20,516 bases of DNA from an uncultured Luteimonas sp. (lineage in GTDB: Bacteria > Pseudomonadota > Gammaproteobacteria > Xanthomonadales > Xanthomonadaceae), in the NCBI GenBank assembly GCA_938008415.1, contig CALLKI010000017.1, positions 1 to 20,516 of the forward strand, in the 5' to 3' direction. Shown here in pieces: positions 1-7,384 of this stretch. The translations under genes and the position numbers were made by a program. Each line of letters starts with the position of its first letter. Position 1 is the stretch's first letter. The notes below the pieces were generated by a model. The model saw nothing but the letters and a program-made list of their open reading frames with translations, was not told the DNA's origin and did not search any database.

Positions 1-70
1 CGCGGAGGGCCGCGCGGACGTCGTCCTGCAATCCACGGTCGTCAGCCGAATTCCGGATCCGGGAGCCTGA
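1..70 (+). CDS. pilX: PilX C-terminus (partial, cut by window edge)
   Basis: An open frame enters from the left edge (first full codon at 2) and stops at TGA 68-70, three bases before the pilY1 start. The visible 22 residues end in a V-V-L-Q-S-T segment, which resembles the end of PilX-type minor pilins. The position directly before pilY1 and pilE is where pilX lies in xanthomonad and Pseudomonas minor-pilin operons. PilX would be a low-abundance pseudopilin priming type IV pilus assembly. The call rests mostly on position, because only the tail is visible. Confidence 0.6.
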   Translation, partial: AEGRADVVLQSTVVSRIPDPGA

Positions 71-73
71 TCC

Positions 74-3000
74 ATGACCAGCCGACACTCCACCGCAATC
101 CGCCACCGCCGAACCCCGCGCAGCCAGCGTGACTGGTGGGCCGCGCCTGCGGCTTTCCTGGCGACGCTTCTGGCGCTACCGGCGAGTGCCAATATCAACA
201 TTCCAGATGCCCCGCTAACGACAGGCGCACGCGTTCCGCCGAACATCCTGTTCATCCTGGACGACTCGGGATCGATGGCGTTCGACGCCATGCCCGCCAG
301 CGCGGTCACCAGTGACTGGAAGACCCGCACCTACGTCCACAACACGGTCTACTACAACCCCTTCAAGACTTACCAGCCCTGGATCCAGGCGAACGGCGAG
401 CCGATGACCGGTGGCACGTCCTACCGCGCCGTGTACGGAAGCTTCAATCTGGTCGGCGGAACCACCATCGATCTCTCGGACCCCAACAGTTGCCAACGAT
501 ACAACCGCAATAACGATGCGACCACCGACGAGTACAGGTCGGGGGGGACCCTCGTCTGTGGCGGCGTCCAGACGTTCTACGTGCCCAAGGACACGACCAA
601 TACCGATGCGACATATCTTTCCAACCAGGCGAATTACTACCGTTACCAGATCCTGACCGACGGCCGCATCATCCGCAGCCAGTGGCTTCCGCGAGAGGGT
701 TCGCCGCCCAACTACAACAACGGCCCGGAACTCAACTCGGGTTGCACCAACACCAACAACACCACGACCTGGCGCAACTGCACGCGTGTCACGCCGACCG
801 GACGCACGGAAGAGGCCGAACGCAACAACTACGCCACCTGGTTCTCGTATCACCGTACCCGCATGAAGGCGGCCAAGGCGGGTGCCAGTGCGGCGTTTGC
901 CGAGCTGGGCACCAATGTGCGCGTCGGCTTTCGGACCATCTGGCAGCGGAACGGAAGCAACACCAGCGGCAACTGGCCGCGCCAGGACGTGCCGATCCCG
1001 GTGCAGTACAACGATGGCCTGTTCGACGACGTGACCGTGGGCGGAAACGTGTATGACAACCGCACCAAGTGGTACAGCCGTCTGCACAACGCCATCGGCT
1101 ATAGCGGCACGCCGCTCCATGGCGCGCTGTACCAGGCCGGCCAGTATTTCAGCAGCGACGCCGCGACCGGGCCGTATGGGCCGCAGACCGGCGCGGACCA
1201 GCTCGCTTGCCGCCAGAACTTCGTGATCCTGACGACGGATGGCTATTGGAACGACTGGAGCAACTACCCGGCCGCCAGCCGCGTGGGCAATGCTGACGGC
1301 ACCAGCAGCGCAACCATCACGGAGCCCAGCACCGGCGCCTCGTTCACGTACACCGCCGGGCCTCCGTACGCCGACAGCCACGGCGGCACGAACGGCACCC
1401 TGGCCGACGTCGCGATGCACTTCTGGAAGCGCGACCTGCGCCCCGACCTGCGCAACATCGTGCCGACGACGTCGTCTAACCCGGCATTCTGGCAGCACAT
1501 GGTCACGTTCGGCCTGTCGATCGGCCTGAGCGGCAACACCGGATTCAAGAGCGTCACCGACGTGCCCGCGGACTACGATGGCTGGCCAGACCCCATGGAT
1601 AAGGAAGATGCCGACCGCATCGACGACCTGCTGCATGCAGCGGTGAACTCGCGCGGTGCGTTCGTGGCGGCCTCGGATCCCGATGAGTTCACCAACGGGC
1701 TGAAGGCGGCGCTTGCCGCCATCGTGGAGCGCACGGGCTCGTTCTCCAACGTAGCGGCCAACTCCACCTCGTTGGATGCCGGAACCCGGGTGTTCCAGGC
1801 CAACTACGTGTCGGGCGTATGGACGGGCGAGTTGAGGTCGCAGCCGGTGACCATCGCCGGTGGCGTGGAGACGGTCGATTGTTCGGGCGGAACCCAGCCG
1901 GCCAACGGCTGGTGTGCGTCGAAGGGCATCCCGACGACGGGGCGGAAGGTCTACACGTCCGATGGCCACTTCGACGGCGCCACCCTGACGGCCACCACGC
2001 CCAACCAGGCGCCACGGAAATTCCCATCAGAGGCGACGGAGGCTCAGCTCGAGAGCCTGGCAAGGCCTGGTCCAGTTCTGGAGGCGCCGGTTTCCGGAGA
2101 GCAGAACGCCGCCTACATCGCTGGTGACCGCTCGCTTGAAATGAGCGAGGGTGGTTCCCTGCGTAATCGCAATCACCTGCTGGGCGATATCGTCGGTTCT
2201 TCGCCTGCATACGTGGAGGATACGGGCACCGTTTACATTGGCGCGAACGACGGGATGCTGCATGCTTTTGACGCGGCGAGTGGTGATGAACTCTTTGCCT
2301 ACATCCCGGGGATCATCAACTGGCGCAATCTGTCCGAACTCAGCCGGCCCGATTATGGACATCGCTATTTCGTCGACGGGCCGATCGTGGTTACCTCGCG
2401 ACAGCAGACGCCAGGCAAGAACCTCTTGGTGGGTACCCTCGGAAAGGGCGGAAAGGGGTTGTTTGCCTTGGACGTCACTGTGCCGAAAAGCTTCGGCGAG
2501 GGCAACAACGTCCTGTGGGAGGTACGCGACACGCCGAACGGGAACATGGGGCTGGTGCAGGGTAAGCCGATCCTTGCCAGGGTCAGGGGCGGCGCCACGG
2601 CCACCAAGAACGCGGTCGTGCTGGGCAACGGCGTGAACAGCACCAGCGGCAGGGCTGCGCTGATCGTGCTGGATCTCGACACGGGTGACGTGATCCGGGA
2701 GATTGCCGTCGGCCCGACCGGGGTGTCGAACGGCCTGTCCGCGCCCGCAGGCGTCCTCGGCCCGGATGGCCGGACCCTGGCCTATGTCTATGCAGGGGAC
2801 ATGCTCGGCAACGTCTGGAAGTTCGACCTGACCAGCAATGATCCGGCCAAATGGGACGTGACGCGGCTGTTCACCGCCACTGATGATGAAGGCAACGCCC
2901 AGCCCATCACCGCCGGCATCGCGGTCGCGACGCACCCGCTGACGAACAAGAGGTGGATCTTCTTCGGCACGGGCCGCTACCTGACGACTGATGATGTCAG

Positions 3001-3565
3001 CAGCACTGCGGTGCAGAGCATGTATGGCTTTGTCGACGATGGCACGCCGATCGTCCGCAGGGGGGCGGGTGCCAATCTGACCTCGCGCACGGTGCAGGTG
3101 ACTGGAAACGTCAGTGGTTACCCGGTCAGGGGCTTCGAAGCCAACACGCCATTGCCGCCCAACTCCAAGGGTTGGTTCATCGACTTGCCGGAAAGCGGCG
3201 AGCGCATCGTGCAGGATGCGCAGGTGGTGTCCACCTTCCTGATCACCGCCAGCGTCATCCCAAGCGGCGACGCTTGCGAATCGGGCGGTAGAGGCTTCAT
3301 CAACGCGCTGGATGCCTTTACCGGAACCAGTGCCGGCGGTTCGTACTTCGATCTGGATGGAGACGGCAGCACGAGCGACGAAGTGATCGGTACCCCGCCC
3401 CGGCCTGTGGGCTCCGTGAACGTGGGAGGCGGCATGCCGACCTTGCCGAACCTATTGCGCGGCCGGTTCGTGGTCGGCGGGTCCGAAGGCTCCGACGTTC
3501 GCGGTACGCGGACACTTGCGCCCCGTTGGGATCGGGCGTCCTGGCGCGAGATCAGGAGGGATTGA
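74..3565 (+). CDS. pilY1: Type IV pilus assembly / tip adhesin PilY1
   Basis: This 1163-residue protein would act at the pilus tip and outer surface in pilus assembly, adhesion and surface sensing. A signal peptide (hydrophobic stretch about residues 22-39, ending A-S-A) precedes a von Willebrand A-like segment with a DxSxS metal site (DDSGSM, residues 63-68) and a later T-T-D-G-Y-W strand near residue 390. A region rich in Asn and Thr lies around 220-245. The C-terminal half, from G-D-I-V-G-S-S-P-A-Y near residue 701, is the PilY1 beta-propeller with repeated G-x-D-G-M-L-H-A-F-D type blades. A calcium-loop-like D-L-D-G-D-G-S stretch is near residue 1093. The start at 74 has GGGAG at 61-65 and follows the pilX stop by 3 bp. 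Length fits the family (about 1100-1200). Base composition is lower in GC than uvrB nearby. Confident. Confidence 0.95.
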   Translation: MTSRHSTAIRHRRTPRSQRDWWAAPAAFLATLLALPASANINIPDAPLTTGARVPPNILFILDDSGSMAFDAMPASAVTSDWKTRTYVHNTVYYNPFKTYQPWIQANGEPMTGGTSYRAVYGSFNLVGGTTIDLSDPNSCQRYNRNNDATTDEYRSGGTLVCGGVQTFYVPKDTTNTDATYLSNQANYYRYQILTDGRIIRSQWLPREGSPPNYNNGPELNSGCTNTNNTTTWRNCTRVTPTGRTEEAERNNYATWFSYHRTRMKAAKAGASAAFAELGTNVRVGFRTIWQRNGSNTSGNWPRQDVPIPVQYNDGLFDDVTVGGNVYDNRTKWYSRLHNAIGYSGTPLHGALYQAGQYFSSDAATGPYGPQTGADQLACRQNFVILTTDGYWNDWSNYPAASRVGNADGTSSATITEPSTGASFTYTAGPPYADSHGGTNGTLADVAMHFWKRDLRPDLRNIVPTTSSNPAFWQHMVTFGLSIGLSGNTGFKSVTDVPADYDGWPDPMDKEDADRIDDLLHAAVNSRGAFVAASDPDEFTNGLKAALAAIVERTGSFSNVAANSTSLDAGTRVFQANYVSGVWTGELRSQPVTIAGGVETVDCSGGTQPANGWCASKGIPTTGRKVYTSDGHFDGATLTATTPNQAPRKFPSEATEAQLESLARPGPVLEAPVSGEQNAAYIAGDRSLEMSEGGSLRNRNHLLGDIVGSSPAYVEDTGTVYIGANDGMLHAFDAASGDELFAYIPGIINWRNLSELSRPDYGHRYFVDGPIVVTSRQQTPGKNLLVGTLGKGGKGLFALDVTVPKSFGEGNNVLWEVRDTPNGNMGLVQGKPILARVRGGATATKNAVVLGNGVNSTSGRAALIVLDLDTGDVIREIAVGPTGVSNGLSAPAGVLGPDGRTLAYVYAGDMLGNVWKFDLTSNDPAKWDVTRLFTATDDEGNAQPITAGIAVATHPLTNKRWIFFGTGRYLTTDDVSSTAVQSMYGFVDDGTPIVRRGAGANLTSRTVQVTGNVSGYPVRGFEANTPLPPNSKGWFIDLPESGERIVQDAQVVSTFLITASVIPSGDACESGGRGFINALDAFTGTSAGGSYFDLDGDGSTSDEVIGTPPRPVGSVNVGGGMPTLPNLLRGRFVVGGSEGSDVRGTRTLAPRWDRASWREIRRD

Positions 3566-3568
3566 TCG

Positions 3569-3982
3569 ATGAATCCAAATATCGAGAAGCAGTTTGCCGT
3601 TCGTCGCATGTCGGGCTTCAGCCTGATCGAGGTGATGATCGTGGTCGCGATCATCGGCATCCTCGCCGCCATCGCCCTGCCCAGCTACAACGAGCACGTC
3701 CGCAAGACCCGGCGGGCGGCAGGGGCCGCCTGCGTCCTGGCGGTGGCCCAGCAGCTGGAGCGCTGGTACACCACCAGGCTGACGTACGAGGGCGCAGTGG
3801 CGGATACCTCGGCGTGCCAGGACAACGCGCTGGAGTTCTATACCATCCAGGTCGGGAACCTGGGCGCGAAGACCTACCGGGTGACGGCGGCGCCGACCGG
3901 CCGCCAGTCCGGCGACTCCTGCGGCACGCTGAGCGTGGACCAGGCCGGGACGCAACTGCCGGCCACGCCTGGCTGCTGGTAG
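3569..3982 (+). CDS. pilE: Type IV pilin-like protein PilE
   Basis: This is a 137-residue type IV prepilin. A 16-residue leader ends in M-S-G, followed by the prepilin peptidase site G/F-S-L-I-E with the invariant Glu at mature position 5, then a hydrophobic helix (residues 17-38) that would pack in the pilus core. Four Cys (55, 83, 118, 136) lie in the globular part, with the last two spaced like the C-terminal disulfide loop of PilE/PilA pilins. The start is supported by AGGAGG at 3554-3559, which lies inside the pilY1 tail; the gap to the pilY1 stop is 3 bp, so the two are probably co-translated. An alternative start at 3608 would leave only a 3-residue leader. As the last gene of the pilX-pilY1-pilE run it is more likely a minor pilin than the main fibre subunit. 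Confidence 0.93.
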   Translation: MNPNIEKQFAVRRMSGFSLIEVMIVVAIIGILAAIALPSYNEHVRKTRRAAGAACVLAVAQQLERWYTTRLTYEGAVADTSACQDNALEFYTIQVGNLGAKTYRVTAAPTGRQSGDSCGTLSVDQAGTQLPATPGCW

Positions 3983-4010
3983 CCGGGCGGCCGGCGGGCC
4001 GGGCCGTGGC

Positions 4011-4028
4011 CGGACGGACCCCCGTCCG
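4011..4028 (+). other. Hairpin downstream of pilE, no U-tract
   Basis: A perfect 7-bp stem (CGGACGG with CCGTCCG) closes a 4-nt loop, 28 bases after the pilE stop. No T-run follows, so it is not a standard intrinsic terminator. It may protect the 3' end of the pilin message. The rest of 3983-4042 is GC-rich with no gene seen. Confidence 0.3.
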
Positions 4029-4042
4029 ACCGGGTGGCCCGC

Positions 4043-4072
4043 TTGCCCGGCGCGGAACCATCCCGATACAAT
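4043..4072 (+). promoter_or_regulatory. Promoter of tRNA-Asn
   Basis: A -10 hexamer TACAAT (4067-4072, 5 of 6 to the sigma-70 consensus) lies 11 bases before the mature tRNA 5' end. A TTGCCC -35-like hexamer (4043-4048) is 18 bases upstream. Spacing and position fit a dedicated tRNA promoter. Confidence 0.55.
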
Positions 4073-4082
4073 ACTTGGCCCC

Positions 4083-4159
4083 GCCCGAATAGCTCAGCTG
4101 GTTAGAGCACTTGACTGTTAATCAGGGGGTCGCTGGTTCGAATCCAGCTTCGGGCGCCA
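4083..4159 (+). tRNA. tRNA-Asn (anticodon GUU)
   Basis: The cloverleaf folds fully. The acceptor stem pairs GCCCGAA (4083-4089) with TTCGGGC (4149-4155), followed by discriminator G and an encoded CCA (4157-4159). The anticodon stem CTTGA/TCAGG encloses CTGTTAA with the anticodon GTT at 4117-4119. A canonical GGTTCGAATCC T-arm is present. Total length is 77 nt including CCA. Confidence 0.97.
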
Positions 4160-4168
4160 CATTCCGGA

Positions 4169-4199
4169 AGCCCGCGGGTCACCGCGGGCTTTTCCTTTT
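4169..4199 (+). terminator. Intrinsic terminator of tRNA-Asn
   Basis: A 9-bp perfect stem (AGCCCGCGG with CCGCGGGCT) has a 4-nt loop and is followed by TTTCCTTTT. It begins 10 bases after the tRNA CCA end. The T-run is on the + side only, so it serves the tRNA and not the opposing fimT-like gene. Confidence 0.85.
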
Positions 4200-4232
4200 C
4201 ACCGGACGACAACCCGTGCCGTTGGCCTGTGT

Positions 4233-4763
4233 TCAGGCGGCAGGGCACGGTGTCCCCGGGGCGGGGCGCTCGATCCGCGGGCGCCCTCCGTTGTTGACCA
4301 CCACGGCGCCAGCCTTCTCCCCGTTGCGGTTGCAGACGTGGATGGTCAGGTTGCTGCCGGCGCTGCGGCCATCCGGCTGGTAGCGCAACTGCTGGCGCCC
4401 GCGCGTCCCCTTCAGGACGATGCCGCGGGGGACCGGGCCGTGGCCGCGGAGGATCCGGTCGCCGGGGTCCGGCCGACGGTCGCCGTCACGGTCCACGAAC
4501 ACGATCCAGCCCAGGCTCCAGTCGCCAGCGGCGTCGCAGGCGGCCATGTCGCCGGACGGGCACAGGATCGCCGCGTCGCGATAGGTGACGGCGGCCATGC
4601 GCGCCAGCTGCATGTGGGTGACCAGCGCGCTGATGACGGTGGCGGACTGCTGGCGCTCGCGCAGCCGGGCGAACGACGGCAGCCCGACCGTGACGAGGAT
4701 CGCCAGCACCGCCAGCGAGGCGATCGCCTCGACGAGTGTGAAGCCCGCGTCCCTGCGGTTCAT
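4233..4763 (-). CDS. fimT: FimT/GspH-type pseudopilin
   Basis: This is a 176-residue prepilin-like protein. The short leader M-N-R-R-D-A-G is followed by F-T-L-V-E, giving the prepilin peptidase site with Glu at +5, then a hydrophobic helix (about residues 8-29). The C-terminal domain (W-I-V-F-V-D-R-D-G-D about 86-95, ending in a G-R-P-R region near 160) matches the GspH/FimT fold of minor pseudopilins. The start at 4763 was chosen because GGAGG sits 5 bases upstream; in-frame ATGs at 4775 and 4859 are poorer and would put extra residues before the leader. Four Cys (68, 76, 144, 173) could form disulfides. It is separated from the pilE operon by the tRNA-Asn gene and convergent with it, so it is a solitary unit. 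It may act in type IV pili or a type II secretion pseudopilus. FimT proteins in relatives have also been linked to DNA uptake. Confidence 0.85.
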   Translation of the reverse strand: MNRRDAGFTLVEAIASLAVLAILVTVGLPSFARLRERQQSATVISALVTHMQLARMAAVTYRDAAILCPSGDMAACDAAGDWSLGWIVFVDRDGDRRPDPGDRILRGHGPVPRGIVLKGTRGRQQLRYQPDGRSAGSNLTIHVCNRNGEKAGAVVVNNGGRPRIERPAPGTPCPAA

Positions 4764-4900
4764 GCGGCCCTCCATGGCCTCTTCACGCCTCCAGCATGCG
4801 CCAGGCGCCGCGGTGCCGGAATCGGAGCAGGACCGAACGCGGGGTAGGAAAATCCCCAAACGCCCCCATCTTCCCCGGGCTGGCGGCGGCTCCGCCGGGT

Positions 4901-4928
4901 TTGTCGCCGGCGCACCCCGGCCTACACT
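4901..4928 (+). promoter_or_regulatory. Candidate uvrB promoter close to the start codon
   Basis: TTGTCG (4901-4906) and TACACT (4923-4928) are spaced by 16 bases. The -10 hexamer ends only 8 bases before the uvrB ATG, so transcription would begin at or within a few bases of the start codon. No Shine-Dalgarno sequence is visible in between. Each hexamer matches 4 of 6 consensus bases. Confidence 0.4.
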
Positions 4929-4936
4929 GGAACGAC

Positions 4937-6976
4937 ATGAACAACACCCTGCCTCCCGCCGGCTTCCAGCTCGTCGCGCCGTACCAGCCGGCCGGCGACC
5001 AGCCGCAGGCGATCGAGAAGCTGGTCGAGGGCTTCGAGGCGGGGCTGGCGCGGCAGACGCTGCTCGGCGTGACCGGCTCCGGCAAGACCTTCACCATCGC
5101 CAACGTGATCCAGCGGATCCAGAAGCCGACGCTGGTGATGGCGCACAACAAGACGCTGGCGGCGCAGCTGTACGGCGAGTTCAGGCAGTTCTTCCCGCAC
5201 AACGCGGTCGAGTACTTCGTCAGCTACTACGACTACTACCAGCCGGAAGCCTACGTGCCGGCCACCGACACCTACATCGAGAAGGACAGCTCGATCAACG
5301 AGCACATCGAGCAGATGCGGCTGTCGGCGACCAAGGCGCTGCTGTCCCGGCGCGACGCCATCGTGGTCAGCACGGTCTCGGCGATCTACGGCCTGGGCGC
5401 GCCGGAGGACTACCTGTCGCTGCGCCTGATCCTGTCATGCGGCGAGCGCATCGACCAGCGCGCCCTGATCAACCACCTGGTCAGCCTGCAATACACCCGC
5501 AACGAGTACGAGCTGCAGCGCGGGACCTTCCGGGTGCGCGGCGAGACCATCGACGTGCATCCGGCCGAGAACGATGTCGAGGCCGTGCGGATCGAGCTGT
5601 TCGACGGCGAGGTCGAGAGCATCGCGCTGTTCGACCCGCTGACCGGCGAGGTTCTGCGCCGTGTCCCGCGCTACACCATCTATCCCAAGACCCACTACGC
5701 CACCACGCGCGAGAGGGTGCTGGCCGCCATCGAGACCATCAAGGTCGAGCTGAAGGAGCGGCTGGAGCAGCTGTACGCGCAGAACAAGCTGGTCGAGGCG
5801 CAGCGGCTGCAGCAGCGCACCCAGTTCGACCTGGAGATGCTGGCCGAGGTGGGTTATTGCACCGGCATCGAGAACTACTCGCGGCACCTGACCGGGCGCC
5901 AGCCGGGCGAGCCGCCGCCCTGTCTGTTCGACTACCTGCCGCCGGACGCGCTGCTGGTGGTGGACGAATCGCACGTCACCGTGCCCCAGATCGGCTCCAT
6001 GTACCGTGGCGACCGCTCGCGCAAGGAGACGCTGGTCGAGTTCGGCTTCCGCCTGCCGTCGGCGCTCGACAACCGCCCGCTGAAGTTCGAGGAATGGGAG
6101 GACCGTTCCCCGCGCACCATCTTCGTCTCGGCCACCCCCGGCAGATACGAGCTGGAGAAGTCGCAGGGGCAGGTGGTCGAACTCGTGGTGCGCCCGACCG
6201 GGCTGGTGGACCCGGAAGTCGAGATCCGCCCGGTGGCAACCCAGGTGGACGACCTGCTGGGCGAGATCCGCGAGCGGGTGAAGACCGGGGACCGCGTGCT
6301 GGTGACCACGCTCACCAAGCGCATGGCCGAGAACCTGACCGAATACCTCGACGAACACGGCGTGCGCGTGCGTTACCTGCACTCGGACATCGACACGGTC
6401 GAGCGCGTCGAGATCATCCGCGACCTGAGGCTGGGCAAGTTCGACGTTCTGGTGGGGATCAACCTGCTGCGCGAGGGCCTGGACATCCCCGAGGTGTCCC
6501 TGGTGGCGATCCTCGACGCGGACAAGGAGGGCTTCCTGCGCTCGACCGGCTCGCTGATCCAGACCATCGGCCGCGCCGCGCGCAACGTGCGGGGCAAGGC
6601 GATCCTGTACGCGGACACGATTACCCGGTCGATGCAGGAGGCGATCGACGAGACCAACCGCCGGCGCGAGAAGCAGCTCGAGTACAACCGGCGCCACGGC
6701 ATCACCCCGCAGTCGGTGGTGCGCGCGGTGGTGGACGTGATGGAGGGCGCGCGCGAGGCGCCGGAGGCGGCCCGGCCGGGACGCGGGGCGAAGACGCGCC
6801 GCGTGGCCGAGCCGGTGGAGGACTACTCGACGCTCGATCCGGCCGCGCTCGCCGCGAAGCTCAAGGCGCTGGAGCAGAAGATGTACCAGCATGCCCGCGA
6901 CCTGGAGTTCGAGGAAGCGGCCCGTATCCGCGACGAGATCCGCCGGATCCGGGAAACGGTGCTGGTGTCGTCCTGA
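4937..6976 (+). CDS. uvrB: Excinuclease ABC subunit UvrB
   Basis: UvrB is the damage-verifying ATPase of nucleotide excision repair. It is delivered to DNA by UvrA and then recruits UvrC for the incisions. The protein has 679 residues against about 673 for E. coli. Walker A G-V-T-G-S-G-K-T is at 44-51. The beta-hairpin that inserts between the strands (Y-Y-D-Y-Y-Q-P-E) starts near 97. The D-E-S-H Walker B is at 343-346, the motif VI segment Q-T-I-G-R-A-A-R-N lies late in helicase domain 2, and a UVR coiled-coil motif for UvrC contact lies near 640-670. The frame is open further upstream, but M-N-N-T-L-P-P at 4937 fits the family N-terminus and the promoter position. I see no LexA-type palindrome in the 170 bp upstream, so SOS control is not evident from this sequence. 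Confidence 0.97.
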   Translation: MNNTLPPAGFQLVAPYQPAGDQPQAIEKLVEGFEAGLARQTLLGVTGSGKTFTIANVIQRIQKPTLVMAHNKTLAAQLYGEFRQFFPHNAVEYFVSYYDYYQPEAYVPATDTYIEKDSSINEHIEQMRLSATKALLSRRDAIVVSTVSAIYGLGAPEDYLSLRLILSCGERIDQRALINHLVSLQYTRNEYELQRGTFRVRGETIDVHPAENDVEAVRIELFDGEVESIALFDPLTGEVLRRVPRYTIYPKTHYATTRERVLAAIETIKVELKERLEQLYAQNKLVEAQRLQQRTQFDLEMLAEVGYCTGIENYSRHLTGRQPGEPPPCLFDYLPPDALLVVDESHVTVPQIGSMYRGDRSRKETLVEFGFRLPSALDNRPLKFEEWEDRSPRTIFVSATPGRYELEKSQGQVVELVVRPTGLVDPEVEIRPVATQVDDLLGEIRERVKTGDRVLVTTLTKRMAENLTEYLDEHGVRVRYLHSDIDTVERVEIIRDLRLGKFDVLVGINLLREGLDIPEVSLVAILDADKEGFLRSTGSLIQTIGRAARNVRGKAILYADTITRSMQEAIDETNRRREKQLEYNRRHGITPQSVVRAVVDVMEGAREAPEAARPGRGAKTRRVAEPVEDYSTLDPAALAAKLKALEQKMYQHARDLEFEEAARIRDEIRRIRETVLVSS

Positions 6977-7030
6977 GTGCCGGGGGCCGCGGGCCCTGGC
7001 GCGTCCCGGCGAGAACGGATGCCGGGCCCG

Positions 7031-7060
7031 GAAACGGAAACGGCGCCTTGCGGCGCCGGG
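7031..7060 (-). terminator. Intrinsic terminator of tRNA-Val
   Basis: On the minus strand CGGCGCC pairs with GGCGCCG around a GCAA tetraloop (stem arms 7052-7058 and 7041-7047), then TTTCCGTTTC follows. It lies about 40 bases beyond the tRNA CCA end. On the + strand no T-run follows the hairpin, so it is a weaker candidate for ending uvrB. The rest of 6977-7097 holds no gene. Confidence 0.75.
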
Positions 7061-7097
7061 GATTGTCCTTGCCGTGTCCGGTAGCCACGCCGTGGCG

Positions 7098-7172
7098 TGG
7101 TGGGCGGTGCAGGGTTCGAACCTGCGACCCCTACCATGTCAAGGTAGTGCTCTACCGCTGAGCTAACCGCCC
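7098..7172 (-). tRNA. tRNA-Val (anticodon GAC)
   Basis: On the minus strand the acceptor GGGCGGT pairs with ACCGCCC, with discriminator A and an encoded CCA (7098-7100 on the + strand reads tgg). The anticodon stem CTACC/GGTAG encloses TTGACAT, giving GAC (7138-7140). The T-arm contains GGTTCGAACC. Length is 75 nt with CCA. It reads GUC and GUU codons. Confidence 0.97.
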
Positions 7173-7205
7173 GGACACGGGCCTGCGCTTCGGGCAGGGC
7201 CGCAA

Positions 7206-7235
7206 ATTCTAGCCCAGCCCGGGGGCGGCGGACAA
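7206..7235 (-). promoter_or_regulatory. Promoter of tRNA-Val
   Basis: Minus-strand TAGAAT (7211 down to 7206) is preceded by TTGTCC (7235-7230) with an 18-base spacer. Predicted initiation near 7199 leaves a short 5' leader before the tRNA. The 9-mer GGCTAGAAT also occurs at the putative thrS promoter (19943-19951). Confidence 0.5.
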
Positions 7236-7301
7236 CCGGCGGCTTGCCGGGTGGTGGCCCGGCATGTGGCCTGCCCCGTCCTGTCCGGCTACCCGCCCGG
7301 C

Positions 7302-7338
7302 AAAGAAAAGCCCCGCCGGCGGGAAGGCCGGCGGGGCT
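7302..7338 (-). terminator. Strong intrinsic terminator of the TonB receptor gene
   Basis: A perfect 12-bp stem (AGCCCCGCCGGC at 7309-7320 with its complement at 7327-7338) has a 6-nt loop. On the minus strand it is followed by TTTTCTTT, ending near 7302. It lies about 45 bases past the receptor stop codon. Confidence 0.9.
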
Positions 7339-7372
7339 GCCGCCGCCAGGATGGAGGGGCGCTGGCGGCGGC
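7339..7372 (-). other. Second hairpin between receptor stop and terminator
   Basis: A perfect 11-bp stem (GCCGCCGCCAG at 7339-7349 with CTGGCGGCGGC at 7362-7372) has a 12-nt loop. It stacks directly against the terminator hairpin and begins 12 bases past the receptor stop. It has no T-run of its own and may block 3' exonucleases. Confidence 0.5.
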
Positions 7373-7384
7373 GTGCCCGTGCCT

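Noticed and set aside
215..1969. 584-codon open frame on the minus strand inside pilY1
   Set aside because: It is antisense to an unmistakable PilY1 and has Arg/Val/His-rich low-information sequence. Long antisense frames are expected in high-GC DNA.
4764..4936. LexA/SOS box upstream of uvrB
   Set aside because: I looked for a TTAG-N-CTAA-like palindrome and saw none.
4585..7161. 858-codon frame overlapping uvrB on the same strand
   Set aside because: The sequence is low-complexity Arg/Ala/Gly and lacks motifs, while uvrB in the other frame has every family motif.
4083..7172. tRNA-borne genomic island between tRNA-Asn and tRNA-Val
   Set aside because: No integrase, transposase or direct repeat of a tRNA end is present; the content is fimT-like and uvrB, both ordinary chromosomal genes.
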